DNA of 64,000 bases from contig NZ_JAAAFX010000007.1 of NCBI RefSeq assembly GCF_019352895.1, forward strand, positions 353,132 to 417,131, in the 5' to 3' direction. The DNA comes from Variovorax boronicumulans. GTDB lineage: Bacteria > Pseudomonadota > Gammaproteobacteria > Burkholderiales > Burkholderiaceae_C. How positions within the stretch are numbered: the stretch's first letter is position 1; every line of letters starts with the position of its first letter. Shown piece by piece: positions 1-8,429 of this stretch. A program made the position numbers and the translations under genes. The notes below the pieces were generated by a model. The model had not been told where the DNA came from and searched no databases. It worked only from the letters and a program-made list of their open reading frames with translations.

Positions 1-95
1 TTCGCGGAAGCGTGCACTGACATCACGCTGCAGAAAAGGAGGGCGGCGCCAGCCAGGAGGGGCGCTGCGCGATGCGAAGTACGGATGAAGTTCAT
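1..95 (-). CDS. start of an exported protein (partial)
   Basis: Only the first 31 codons lie in the window. The reading begins at an ATG at 95 with MNFIRTSHR, followed by a hydrophobic stretch (about residues 11-25) and a small-residue end (VHASA). This is the shape of a Sec signal peptide with cleavage near residue 31. No mature domain is visible, so no function can be given. It runs leftward, in the same direction as the regulator next to it, with about 115 bp between them. The Shine-Dalgarno is weak. The alternative is non-coding sequence; the signal-peptide pattern is the only support. Confidence 0.5.
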   Translation of the reverse strand, partial: MNFIRTSHRAAPLLAGAALLFCSVMSVHASA

Positions 96-209
96 GCTGT
101 GCCGTCGTTCCAGGGTTGCGTCAGGAATTCTTCCCTAGCAAGAGTCGGGCAAGGTACAGCGTTTACGCTTAGAAACCGTGACATGCGGGGGAGTGCAAAC
201 CCCCACCGG

Positions 210-1184
210 TCACGGATCCGTGCGCCGGTAGCGGCTCGGATTGCCGCCTGCAACCTTGCGCATCAGGCGCCGCAACGCGGTCGCGTCTTCGTAACCGACC
301 TGCGCGGCAACCTGTTCCAGCGTCATCCGGCTGGACTCGATCAGCATCCGGGCGCGGTTGGACCGCACGCTCTGCAGCAGGGCCATGGTGCTCTTGCCGG
401 TCGCCTGCTGCACGTGCCGCGACAGGGTCCGGGTCGACATCGCGAATTCCTGCGCCAGGTCTTCCACGGTCGGTGGATTCGGCAGCGCGGCCTCGATGCG
501 GCGCACCAGGCGCGCGACCAGCGCATTGCCGTTGGCCCGCATCGCCGGCACCACGAAATCCGCCTGCGCCTGCCGGCCGTCGATCAGCAGGTTGCGACCG
601 ACCGCATCGGCCATGGCCACGCCGAAGCGGCGCCGCAGCAGATGCAGCATCAGGTCGGTCTGCGCGAAGGCCGCACCGGCGGTGCTCACCGGGCCGTCCT
701 CGCAGACCATGCGATCGGCGTCCACCGTGCAGCGCGGCTCGAGGTCACGCAGGGCCGGGGCCAGCCACCAGGAGGTGGTGACCGTGCGCTCGGCCAGCAG
801 GCCCGCAGCCTGCAGCAGGAACACCGCCGAACACGAGGCTGCGACCGCCCCGCCTCGGCCCGCATGCGCGGCCAGCGCGGCGGCCGCGCGCTGCATGTCG
901 TCATCGGCCAGCCGGCTCTGCAGCGTTTCCAGGCTGGCCAGGTTCAGGCCCGGCACGATCCAGCACGAGGCATCGGCGCGCGGGCGCTGCGGCAGGGGCG
1001 CGGCCTCGACATGCATGCCGCTGCTCAAGGGCACCGCGGTCCCGCCGACCGACACCACGCGCCAGCGCGGGCGGCCCAGCTTCATGGGCGGCGCCAGCAT
1101 CGACGCAGCCTCGAGCAGGGCCAGCGTCACGGCCACGCTGCTCGCATAGCTTCCCGGCAGCACCAGGATCGTGAAATCGTTCAT
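210..1184 (-). CDS. GlxA-family AraC-type transcriptional regulator
   Basis: 324 aa. The N-terminal half (about 4-190) is a DJ-1/PfpI (class I glutamine amidotransferase-like) fold, with a cysteine in the nucleophile-elbow region (VAASCSA, C118). The C-terminal 95 residues form a double AraC/XylS helix-turn-helix (TVEDLAQEFAMSTRTLSRH and TLEQVAAQVGYED). Proteins of this layout are cytoplasmic transcription activators; the DJ-1 part probably senses a ligand rather than catalyses. The ATG at 1184 (MNDFTILVLPG) is preferred because it begins the first strand of the fold; a start 12 codons upstream adds nothing recognisable. It is divergent from the tautomerase/hydrolase pair and may control it (inference). 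Confidence 0.85.
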   Translation of the reverse strand: MNDFTILVLPGSYASSVAVTLALLEAASMLAPPMKLGRPRWRVVSVGGTAVPLSSGMHVEAAPLPQRPRADASCWIVPGLNLASLETLQSRLADDDMQRAAAALAAHAGRGGAVAASCSAVFLLQAAGLLAERTVTTSWWLAPALRDLEPRCTVDADRMVCEDGPVSTAGAAFAQTDLMLHLLRRRFGVAMADAVGRNLLIDGRQAQADFVVPAMRANGNALVARLVRRIEAALPNPPTVEDLAQEFAMSTRTLSRHVQQATGKSTMALLQSVRSNRARMLIESSRMTLEQVAAQVGYEDATALRRLMRKVAGGNPSRYRRTDP

Positions 1185-1276
1185 TGTCTGAAAGCGCTTG
1201 AAAGATGTCGAAGTGGACACTCGAAGTCTAGGGGCACAAACGCTTCAATGGCCGCTCGACACCAACGAAAGAGGCC

Positions 1277-1741
1277 ATGCCCAACATCCTTGTCAAGATT
1301 CCCCGCGGCGCCTTCCCCGGCGGCGCGCGCGCGCAGCTCGCGCACAACATCGAGAAAGCCGCTGCCAGAGCGGAACAGATGCCAGAAGACCCGCGCCACC
1401 GTGCGCTGTGCTGGGTGCTGGTCGAGGAGATCGATGCAGGCCTGTGGACCTGCGGCGGCCGCGACGTCGGCGCGCAGGTGCTCACCTGCTTTGCTTTGGC
1501 CCTGGTGCCTGCCGGCGTGCTCGATGCGCCGTCGCGCGCACTCTGCGTGCGGTCGATGCACGACGCCTTCGTGCATGCGATGCCCGCCGACGACACGCGC
1601 CGGCTCCACAGCTCGGTGATCGTGCAGGAGGTGGCCGAAGGGCACTGGGGTGGCGACGGCGCGCTCTGGACCCTGCCTGCGCTGGCGCAGGCGGCCGGCT
1701 ACGTGCACCTGCAGCACCTGGTGGCAGAGGTCGCGGCATGA
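1277..1741 (+). CDS. tautomerase-family protein
   Basis: 154 aa beginning MPNILVKIPRGAFPG. A proline right after the initiator Met followed by a beta strand is the hallmark of the 4-oxalocrotonate tautomerase superfamily, where Pro1 is the catalytic base. At 154 residues it is longer than single-domain 4-OT (about 62) and nearer the fused two-unit members. Substrate unknown. Its stop overlaps the next start (ATGA at 1738-1741), so it is translationally coupled to a dienelactone-hydrolase-like gene, suggesting a small catabolic or detoxification operon. The regulator on the opposite strand is the likely control gene (inference). Confidence 0.65.
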   Translation: MPNILVKIPRGAFPGGARAQLAHNIEKAAARAEQMPEDPRHRALCWVLVEEIDAGLWTCGGRDVGAQVLTCFALALVPAGVLDAPSRALCVRSMHDAFVHAMPADDTRRLHSSVIVQEVAEGHWGGDGALWTLPALAQAAGYVHLQHLVAEVAA

Positions 1742-2556
1742 GCGCGCACGACGTGAATCAGGACGACACGCTCGAGGACTTCACGCGCCGCGAGATCACG
1801 CTCGACGGTGCGACGAAGGGGGTGTGGGTGTCGGGCACCGGGCCGGCGGTGATCGTGATGACCGAGATGCCCGGCATCAGCCCGCAGGTCGCGCGCTTCG
1901 CCCGCTGGGTGCGCGCGGCCGGCTTCACCGTCTACATGCCTTCGCTGTTCGGCCGCGACGGCGCGATATCCAGCGCGGAGGAAGGCGCGGCGGTCTTCCG
2001 CCGTGCCTGCGTGAGCGCGGAGTTCCGCGCCTTTGCATCGAACGCCTCGAGCCCGGTCACGCAATGGCTGCGGGCGCTGGCGCGGCAGGCGCATGGCGAA
2101 TGCGGCGGCCCTGGCGTGGGCGCGATCGGCATGTGCTTCACCGGCAACTTCGCGCTGTCGCTGATGCTCGAGCCGGCGGTGCTGGCGCCGGTGGTGTGCC
2201 AGCCTTCGCTGCCGCTCGACGACCCGGCCGGCATCGAGATGGCACCCGACGAACTTGCCACCGTGCGCCGCCGCCTCGAGGCCGAAGACCTCACCGTGAT
2301 GGCCTATCGCTTCGACGGCGACAGCTTCTGCCGGGCCCAGCGCTTCGCGGCCTACACGGCCGCGCTGGGGCCGCGCTTCGTGGCCCGCATCCTGCCGGAC
2401 GCGGCGGCCCACCCGAACCCGCCGCCCTTCTTCGCGCAGCACGTGCGCAGCCCGCACAGCGTGGTGACGGTGCACCTCATCGACGAAGAGGGCCAGCCCA
2501 CGCTGGCGGCGCGCGACGAGATCCTGTCCTTCCTGTCGACGCGGCTGCAGGGCTGA
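1738..2556 (+). CDS. dienelactone hydrolase family protein
   Basis: 272 aa alpha/beta hydrolase. The nucleophile elbow reads GAIGMCFTGNFAL, with Cys133 where most hydrolases carry Ser; a cysteine nucleophile is typical of dienelactone hydrolases (carboxymethylenebutenolidase). Candidate acid and base are Asp193 (YRFDGDSF) and His225 (DAAAHPNPPP). No signal peptide, so cytoplasmic. The start is the ATG overlapping the tautomerase stop by 4 nt; an open frame continues upstream through the tautomerase gene but is only antiphase coding. The true substrate (cyclic lactone or other ester) cannot be read from sequence. Confidence 0.8.
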   Translation: MSAHDVNQDDTLEDFTRREITLDGATKGVWVSGTGPAVIVMTEMPGISPQVARFARWVRAAGFTVYMPSLFGRDGAISSAEEGAAVFRRACVSAEFRAFASNASSPVTQWLRALARQAHGECGGPGVGAIGMCFTGNFALSLMLEPAVLAPVVCQPSLPLDDPAGIEMAPDELATVRRRLEAEDLTVMAYRFDGDSFCRAQRFAAYTAALGPRFVARILPDAAAHPNPPPFFAQHVRSPHSVVTVHLIDEEGQPTLAARDEILSFLSTRLQG

Positions 2557-2595
2557 CAGCCGGCTTCGCAAGCCCTTCGCGCGGGGCTTGCCATG

Positions 2596-2687
2596 ATTCG
2601 CAATCTACGCACAATCGCGGGGTGCCCACGATATCCATCAGCGAAGTCTTGCGAATGAGATCCAGAAGTCTTGCGAATATTGCGAAT
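2596..2687 (+). promoter_or_regulatory. TTGCGAAT repeat cluster upstream of the ScfR-like regulator
   Basis: A perfect 14-bp direct repeat, GAAGTCTTGCGAAT, occurs at 2643-2656 and 2665-2678, exactly 22 bp apart (two helical turns). A third TTGCGAAT follows at 2680-2687, and the inverted form ATTCGCAAT lies at 2596-2604. The next gene encodes an ScfR/RamB-type regulator; characterised relatives bind TTTGCAAA-like sites, which this core resembles. The cluster is therefore a candidate autoregulatory operator (inference). Confidence 0.5.
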
Positions 2688-2710
2688 TCATCCGCGCGCG
2701 AAAGCACCCG

Positions 2711-4144
2711 ATGAAGAAGACCTTCATGGGCGTGCGCCTGCGCAAGCTGCGCGCGGAACGCGGCATCTCGCAGATCGCGATGGCGCAGCTGCTGGGCCTG
2801 TCGCCCAGCTACCTGAACCAGCTCGAGCAGAACCAGCGGCCGCTCACCGTCGGCGTGCTGCTCAAGGTCAGCCGGGCTCTCGGCGTGGACGTGCAGCAGT
2901 TCTCCGAAGACGAGGAAACGCGGCTGGTCGCGGGCATGCAGGAGGCGCTGGCCGACAACCCGGGTGGCGAGGCCGTGGCCCTGCCCGAGCTGCGCGAGAT
3001 CGCCGCGCAGATGCCCGCGGTGGGCCGCGCGCTGCTGGCCCTGCACCGGCGCAACCTCGATGCCGTGCAGCGGCTGGAAGAGATCGCGCTGCGGCTGGGC
3101 GACGACCGCGCCGAGCTGTCACCGATGCGGCCCATGGCCTTCGAGCGCGTGCGCGATTTCTTCTTCACCCACCAGAACCACTTCGACGCGGTGGACCGCG
3201 CGGCCGAAGCCCTGGCCATCGAGGCCCACGCGCAGGGCGGCCCGCTGACCGACTGGCTGATGCAGCGCCTGGCCCAGCGGCATGGCGTGCGCGCCGTGCC
3301 TTCGCACGACGACATGGACGCCAGGCAGCGCAGCTACGACCCGGGCAGCAAGGTGCTGCGGCTGTCGCCCGCGCTCGAGAAGGGCCAGCTCGGCTTCCAG
3401 CTGGGCACGCAGCTGGCGCTGCTCGAGCATTCGGCGCTGCTCGATGCGCTGGTCGACACGCCCGAGCTGCAGCAGGACCCGCAGGCGCGCACGCTGGCGC
3501 GCATCGGCCTGGCCAACTACTTCGCGGGCGCGCTGCTGCTGCCCTACGAACCCTTCCTCAAGGCCGCAGAGGCCCTGCGCTACGACATCGACAGGCTGTC
3601 GCGCCGCTTCGGCGTGGGCTTCGAGACCATCTGCCACCGCCTGAGCACGCTGCAGCGGCCGGGCGCGCCGGGCGTGCCCTTCTTCTTCATCCGCGTCGAC
3701 CGCGCGGGCAACATCTCGAAGCGGCAGTCGGCCACGCACTTCCACTTCTCCAAGACCGGCGGCACCTGCCCGCTGTGGAACGTCTACGAGGCCTTCTCGC
3801 AGCCCGGCAAGATCCTGCCGCAGCTCGCGCGCATGCCGGACGGCCGCTCCTACCTTTGGATCGCGCGCACCGTGTCCACGGGCCAGGGCGGCTACGGCGC
3901 GCCGAGCAAGACCTTCTCGGTCGCGCTCGGCTGCGACATCCGCCATGCACCGCGGCTGGTCTATTCGCGCGGCATGGACCTCGACGATCCCGAGATCGCC
4001 ACGCCGATCGGCATGGGCTGCAAGGTCTGCGAACGCACGCGCTGTCCGCAACGCGCCTTTCCCTTCGTGGGGCGGCCGCTGGACGTCAGCGAGAACGAGA
4101 GCCGCTTCGCGCCTTATCCGGCGGAAGGCATGGACGTGGGCTGA
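2711..4144 (+). CDS. ScfR/RamB-type short-chain fatty acyl transcriptional regulator
   Basis: 477 aa. Residues about 7-61 are an XRE-type helix-turn-helix (LRKLRAERGISQIAMAQLLGL). The middle resembles the IrrE/ImmA peptidase-like region, but no HExxH motif is visible in it. The C-terminal part ends in a Cys-containing motif, GMGCKVCERTRCPQRAFPF (about 434-452), usual in this family. Family members sense short-chain acyl-CoA or propionate status and control propionate or glyoxylate metabolism. Here it stands alone without prp or glyoxylate genes, so its targets must lie elsewhere apart from its own upstream repeats. Start at ATG 2711, with a weak Shine-Dalgarno. Confidence 0.85.
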   Translation: MKKTFMGVRLRKLRAERGISQIAMAQLLGLSPSYLNQLEQNQRPLTVGVLLKVSRALGVDVQQFSEDEETRLVAGMQEALADNPGGEAVALPELREIAAQMPAVGRALLALHRRNLDAVQRLEEIALRLGDDRAELSPMRPMAFERVRDFFFTHQNHFDAVDRAAEALAIEAHAQGGPLTDWLMQRLAQRHGVRAVPSHDDMDARQRSYDPGSKVLRLSPALEKGQLGFQLGTQLALLEHSALLDALVDTPELQQDPQARTLARIGLANYFAGALLLPYEPFLKAAEALRYDIDRLSRRFGVGFETICHRLSTLQRPGAPGVPFFFIRVDRAGNISKRQSATHFHFSKTGGTCPLWNVYEAFSQPGKILPQLARMPDGRSYLWIARTVSTGQGGYGAPSKTFSVALGCDIRHAPRLVYSRGMDLDDPEIATPIGMGCKVCERTRCPQRAFPFVGRPLDVSENESRFAPYPAEGMDVG

Positions 4145-4165
4145 GGCGCACGCGCAGGGCCTTCG

Positions 4166-4429
4166 TCAGTCCTGGGCCTCGCGCGTCTGCGCCGCATCCG
4201 TGCCTTCGCCGCTGCCGGGTTCGCCGTCACCCGGGAAGCCCTCGGCCTTGTGCTGCTCGCGGCCCATGCGGCTGCCTTCCAGCGGGTCGTCCTGGCCGAT
4301 CGCGCGGCTCTGCGCGATGTTGCGGCCCGAGGCCGCGCCGCGGTCGCCGAGGCGCGCTTCGTGCAGCTCGCCGGTGGCGGCCGATGCGGCCTCGTTGGCC
4401 GGGGTGGTGGGATCGGTGTGCGAAGTCAT
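4166..4429 (-). CDS. small hydrophilic protein of unknown function
   Basis: 87 aa, rich in Ala, Gly, Glu and Asp, with no membrane segment, no signal peptide and a low-complexity appearance; probably disordered. The ATG at 4429 is chosen because AGGAG lies 6 nt upstream (4436-4440); an ATG ten codons earlier has no such site. It converges on the regulator gene at 4144 with 21 bp between. Small proteins like this are common in Comamonadaceae, but I do not recognise a function. Confidence 0.55.
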   Translation of the reverse strand: MTSHTDPTTPANEAASAATGELHEARLGDRGAASGRNIAQSRAIGQDDPLEGSRMGREQHKAEGFPGDGEPGSGEGTDAAQTREAQD

Positions 4430-4550
4430 GGGCATCTCCTGGGCAGCGATGGCTGCCAACGAATGCCTCCATTGAGCGGACCCTGCTGCCGCGCGGGGGC
4501 CGGCCGACGTTGCAGGCGCACGTAGGCGCAGGCGCAGACTGTGCGGCGTT

Positions 4551-4739
4551 TCAACCGCCGGCCGCGAAGCGCGCGAGCGCCATCAGGCCGACCACGAGCA
4601 GCAGCACCAGGGTCAGCGCGATGGCGATCATCGGCACGGCGCCGCCCCGGTCGACCCGGGCGTCCGCGGCCGAACGACGCCCGCCCAGGCCGATCAGGCC
4701 CCAGAGCACGGCGCGGAGATAGCGAAGGAAGTTGGACAT
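4551..4739 (-). CDS. DUF2970-type small membrane protein
   Basis: 62 aa. It opens with MSNFLRYLRAVLWGLIGLGGRR, which has the conserved Leu-Arg-Ala-Val-Leu-Trp core of DUF2970, and ends with one transmembrane helix (about 36-58). Length and layout match the family, small inner-membrane proteins often found near cytochrome oxidase genes in betaproteobacteria. No oxidase genes are in view here. Function unknown. CAT at 4737-4739 is the start. Confidence 0.65.
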   Translation of the reverse strand: MSNFLRYLRAVLWGLIGLGGRRSAADARVDRGGAVPMIAIALTLVLLLVVGLMALARFAAGG

Positions 4740-4854
4740 GGGGCCTCGTCGAAACGCATGAGAGCGATGCCTGCACTGTGCGCTCCGGAAGCGCCCGGAA
4801 ACAGCATCAGTTCGCACCGGAACGGGCGTAGCAGAAGGCGTCGACGGGCCGGGC

Positions 4855-5823
4855 CTATGCCCCGCGCCTGGCGCGCCGAGGGGCTTCGACGGGCCCGGGC
4901 TCCTGCGCCGCCGTGCCCAGCTTCGCCACGGCGACCACGAAGTCCAGGAAGGCGCGCGTCTTGGCCGGCACGTGGCTGCGCGACGGGTACAGCGCATAGA
5001 GCGGAAAGCGCTCGTCGGCCCAATCGGGCAGCACATTGACCAGCCGGCCCTCGGCCAGCAGCGTCTCCGCCCCCAGCTCCATCACCTGCGCGATGCCGTA
5101 GCCGGCCAGACAGGCGCCGTGCATCGTGCCGACGTCGTTGACCAGCAGCGCACCGTCGATGGGCAACTCGAGCCGCTTGCGCCCGCGATGGAACTCCCAG
5201 GGGAAGCGCTTGCCGGTCTCGGGGTCCAGGAACTGGATGCAGCGGTGCTGCGGGCTGTCGAGATCGGCCGGCGCGGCGGGCCGGCCCTGGCGTTTGATGT
5301 AGGCCGGCGAGGCCACGGTCAGGATGCGGGTGTCGAGCAGCTTGCGCGCCACCAGGCCGGAGTTGCGCGGTTCGCCGAAGCGGATCGCGAGATCGAAGCC
5401 CTCGGCAATCATGTCGCCCATGGCTTCGCGCGTGATCAGCTCCAGCCGCAGTTCCGGGTGCTGGCGCATGAAGCTGCCCAGCCGCGGCCCGAGGATCAGG
5501 CGCGAGAAGAAGGGGTGCACATTGACCCGCAGGCGGCCGCGCACCGCCGCCTGCCCTTGCGCCGCTTCGGTGGCCGCGTCTTCCAGGCCGGCCAGCAGCG
5601 GCGCGATCTGTTCGTGGAAGCGCCGCCCTTCGTCGGTGAGGGCCACCGAGCGCGTGGTGCGCTCGAACAGGCGCACGCCCAGGCGCCCTTCGAGCCGCAC
5701 GATGGCACGGCTGACGCCGGAGGGCGTCATGTCCAGCGCACCGGCCGCCGCCGCAAAACTGCCGTTGCGCACCACCGCGGCCAGCACGCCCATGCCGTTG
5801 AGCGTGCGTTCGTCAAAGGCCAT
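4855..5823 (-). CDS. LysR-family transcriptional regulator
   Basis: 322 aa. The N-terminal winged helix-turn-helix (about 8-66) includes GSFAAAAGALDMTPSGVSRAIVRLE; the rest is a LysR substrate-binding domain of the CrgA/DsdC-like subgroup. A strong Shine-Dalgarno (AAGGAGG at about 5830-5836) precedes the ATG at 5823. It is divergent from an NAD(P)-binding oxidoreductase/SDR pair across a 120-bp gap holding an imperfect palindrome, the usual arrangement for a LysR protein controlling its neighbour. The extra C-terminal tail after about 300 is Pro/Arg-rich. Confidence 0.9.
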   Translation of the reverse strand: MAFDERTLNGMGVLAAVVRNGSFAAAAGALDMTPSGVSRAIVRLEGRLGVRLFERTTRSVALTDEGRRFHEQIAPLLAGLEDAATEAAQGQAAVRGRLRVNVHPFFSRLILGPRLGSFMRQHPELRLELITREAMGDMIAEGFDLAIRFGEPRNSGLVARKLLDTRILTVASPAYIKRQGRPAAPADLDSPQHRCIQFLDPETGKRFPWEFHRGRKRLELPIDGALLVNDVGTMHGACLAGYGIAQVMELGAETLLAEGRLVNVLPDWADERFPLYALYPSRSHVPAKTRAFLDFVVAVAKLGTAAQEPGPVEAPRRARRGA

Positions 5824-5837
5824 GGACAGCCTCCTTC

Positions 5838-5857
5838 ATTGATGACATAAGGTCAAT
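5838..5857. promoter_or_regulatory. candidate LysR operator
   Basis: ATTGATGACATAAGGTCAAT contains ATTGA and TCAAT arms in inverted orientation, with an inner TGAC/GTCA pair. It lies 15 bp from the LysR start, in the gap shared with the divergent oxidoreductase gene. LysR proteins bind interrupted palindromes in such gaps; assignment rests on position and symmetry only. Confidence 0.4.
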
Positions 5858-5943
5858 TCTAAAGTGCCATTCATGCCGTCGACAGCTTGCATGCCGACGC
5901 CCAGAATTCCGCTCATTCGTCATTCAAAGAGAAGGAATTCGAG

Positions 5944-6813
5944 ATGCATGCCATCACAGGAATCACCGGGCAAGTCGGCGGCGTGGTAGCGCGCCGTCTG
6001 CTGGCCGAAGGGCAGGACGTGCGCGCCGTGGTGCGCGATCCCGCGAAGGCCCAGGCCTGGGCGCAGCAGGGTTGCGAAGTGGCGACCGCGGACGCGGGCG
6101 ATGCAAAGGCGTTGACGCAGGCCTTTGCCGGCACCGAGGCGGTGTTCGTGCTGCTGCCGCCCAACTTCGATCCCTCGCCGGACCTGGCCGAGTCGCGCGC
6201 CATCGTGGCCGCGCTGCATGCGGCGCTGGCGGCCGCACGCCCGTCGCGCGTGGTGTGCCTTTCCACCGTGGGCGCGCATCAGCCCCGCGCCAACCTGCTG
6301 AGCCAGCTCTCGCACATGGAACAGGTGCTGGGCGAGCTGCCGATGCCCATCGCCTTCGTGCGTGCGGCCTGGTTCATGGAGAACGCGCAATGGGACGTGG
6401 CGTCGGCGCGCGACCAGGGCGTGGTCCCCAGCTTCCTGCAGCCGCTGGAGCGGGCCATCCCGATGGTGGCCACCGCCGATGTGGGCCGCGTGTGCGCCGA
6501 ACTGATGGCCACGACGTGGACCGGCCGTCGTGTCATCGAACTCGCCGGTCCGCAGCCTGTGTCGCCGCAAGACATCGCCGCGGCCTTTGCGCGCTTGCTG
6601 GGCCATGCGGTGCAGGCGCAGCCGGTGCCGCGCGACAGCTGGGAGGCACTGTTCCGTTCGCAGGGCATGCACCACCCGCTGCCACGCATGCAGATGCTCG
6701 ACGGCTTCAACGAAGGCTGGATCGCGTTCGCAGAAGCAGGCACCGAACACCGCACCGGCGAGATCGGCCTGGACACGGTGCTGCGCGGCCTGATCGAGCG
6801 CAGCGCCGTCTGA
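5944..6813 (+). CDS. NmrA-like NAD(P)-binding oxidoreductase
   Basis: 289 aa. It starts MHAITGITGQVGGVVARRLL, a Rossmann dinucleotide-binding motif (GxxGxxG) of the atypical SDR (NmrA/quinone oxidoreductase 2-like) group. Such proteins bind NAD(P)H and either reduce quinones or sense redox state. The ATG at 5944 follows GAAGGA and begins exactly at the first strand; an in-frame earlier ATG at 5887 would add 19 residues without similarity. It is followed after 26 bp by a second SDR and is probably under the divergent LysR regulator. Confidence 0.85.
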   Translation: MHAITGITGQVGGVVARRLLAEGQDVRAVVRDPAKAQAWAQQGCEVATADAGDAKALTQAFAGTEAVFVLLPPNFDPSPDLAESRAIVAALHAALAAARPSRVVCLSTVGAHQPRANLLSQLSHMEQVLGELPMPIAFVRAAWFMENAQWDVASARDQGVVPSFLQPLERAIPMVATADVGRVCAELMATTWTGRRVIELAGPQPVSPQDIAAAFARLLGHAVQAQPVPRDSWEALFRSQGMHHPLPRMQMLDGFNEGWIAFAEAGTEHRTGEIGLDTVLRGLIERSAV

Positions 6814-6839
6814 TCGGTCTTCAAGAAAAGGAAAGACGC

Positions 6840-7613
6840 ATGTCACGCATCCTCATCACCGGCTCCACCGACGGCCTGGGCCTGATGGCGGCCCGCCTGC
6901 TGGTCGCAAAGGGCCACCAGGTCATCCTGCACGCACGCAATGCCGCGCGGGCCGACGACGCACGGCGCGCGCTGCCTCAGGCCGAGGCCGTGCTGGTGGG
7001 CGACCTGTCGACGCTGGCGCAGATGCGCGCGGTCGCCGAGCAGGCCAACCGCCTGCCGGTGGCCGACGCCGTCATCCACAACGCCGCGCTGGGTTATCGC
7101 GAACGCCGGCGGCGCCTCACGAGCGACGGCCTGCCCGAGCTGTTCGCGGTCAACACGCTCGCGCCCTATGTGCTGACCAGCCTGATCGCGCGCCCGAAGC
7201 GCCTGGTCTATTTGAGCTCACTGCTGCACCGCAAGGCAGAGGGTACCCTCGAAGATGCGCTCTGGGAGCGGCGCGAATGGGATGGCGCACAGGCCTATGC
7301 CGAGACCAAGTTCCACGACGTGCTGCTGGCCTTCGCGGTCGCGCGTCTCTGGCCCGAGGTGCAGGCCAATGCGCTCGAACCCGGCTGGGTCGCCACGCGC
7401 ATGGGCGGCCCGGGCGCCACCGACGACCTGGACCAGGCGCATCGCACGCAGGCCTGGCTTGCGGCAGGTGTCGATCCTGCAACGCAGGTGACGGGGCGCT
7501 ACTTCTATCACGCCGAGCAGACGCAGGCTTTGCCTGCCGCGCACGACGTCGGCGTACAGGACGCGCTGCTGGCGCTGTGCGCGCGCCTCTCAGGCGTGGC
7601 CTTTCTGCGCTGA
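6840..7613 (+). CDS. short-chain dehydrogenase/reductase
   Basis: 257 aa classical SDR. Nucleotide-binding motif TGSTDGLG near the N-terminus, NAG-like HNAALG, and the catalytic Tyr-x-x-x-Lys as YAETK with the upstream serines in LVYLSSLL. The start ATG at 6840 follows AAAAGGAAAG. It forms an operon with the NmrA-like gene (26-bp gap). Substrate unknown; the plant retinol/protochlorophyllide-type SDRs look similar in this motif order. Confidence 0.85.
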   Translation: MSRILITGSTDGLGLMAARLLVAKGHQVILHARNAARADDARRALPQAEAVLVGDLSTLAQMRAVAEQANRLPVADAVIHNAALGYRERRRRLTSDGLPELFAVNTLAPYVLTSLIARPKRLVYLSSLLHRKAEGTLEDALWERREWDGAQAYAETKFHDVLLAFAVARLWPEVQANALEPGWVATRMGGPGATDDLDQAHRTQAWLAAGVDPATQVTGRYFYHAEQTQALPAAHDVGVQDALLALCARLSGVAFLR

Positions 7614-7627
7614 CGCCAGACCTTCGC

Positions 7628-8260
7628 TCAGGCCCGGTGGCTGGACAGCACCAGCTTCAATCCCAGCAGCATCATCACGCCGCCGGCAATGCGGTCGATC
7701 GCGGCCTTGAAGCGCAGGTAGGCGCGGCGCGGCCGTTCGGACGACAGCGCCAGGGCCACGGTCGCGTACCAGCCCGCCTCGATCGCGAACACCACGGCCA
7801 CGAGCGCGATGTCGAAGCCCCACGACGGCGCGGCCGGCAGGAAGGCCGCGAAGACGCTGGCATAGACGATGGCGGTCTTGGGGTTGCTCACCTGCGTGAC
7901 GAAGCCCAGCGCGAGCGACTTCGACCACGGGGCGCTGTTGCCGGTGGCCTCGCCCGGCACCACGAGCGGCTGCCTGGCAGAGGCCCAGATCCGCACGCCG
8001 AGGTAGGCGAGATAGATGCCGCCCGCGATCTTGAGCACCAGGTACAGCGAAGGCACCGCCAGCAGCACGGCCTGCAGCCCCAGCAGCGCTGCCAGCGCGA
8101 AGACCACGCCGCCCGCGCCCATGCCCAGCGCGGCCGCCAGGCCGTTGGCGCGCGACGACGAGACGGCCGTGCGCGCGACCATCACGAAGCTGGGGCCGGG
8201 GCTGATCACACCGACCGTGAGGGCGGCGAGCACGCCGGCGAGGGCTGAGAGTTCCTGCAT
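7628..8260 (-). CDS. LysE/RhtB-family amino-acid exporter
   Basis: 210 aa with about six hydrophobic helices. The N-terminus carries the family motif region VGVISPGPSFVMVARTA, and SNPKTAIVYASVF is the second signature. LysE/RhtB proteins are inner-membrane exporters of amino acids such as lysine, threonine or homoserine. It converges on the SDR gene with 14 bp between. Substrate cannot be told from sequence. Confidence 0.9.
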   Translation of the reverse strand: MQELSALAGVLAALTVGVISPGPSFVMVARTAVSSSRANGLAAALGMGAGGVVFALAALLGLQAVLLAVPSLYLVLKIAGGIYLAYLGVRIWASARQPLVVPGEATGNSAPWSKSLALGFVTQVSNPKTAIVYASVFAAFLPAAPSWGFDIALVAVVFAIEAGWYATVALALSSERPRRAYLRFKAAIDRIAGGVMMLLGLKLVLSSHRA

Positions 8261-8429
8261 GGGAGGGGCTTTCGAAGAAGTGAACGAAATTTGCGGTGGA
8301 ACCTGAAGGCGATGGTCGGTGCCGCGGCACGAAGAATCGCCTCGCGACGAAGGCCGGGCAGAGCGTGTGCGTCAGCGAAAATGGACGCCAGCCCATCATC
8401 TTCCCGCTCGATCCGAATACTAGACTCCC

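Noticed and set aside
72..1619. 515-codon plus-strand frame over the GlxA-like gene
   Set aside because: Antisense to a gene with clear domains; His/Arg/Gln-rich translation without similarity to any family.
8261..8429. LexA box before polB
   Set aside because: No CTG-N10-CAG palindrome near consensus was found.
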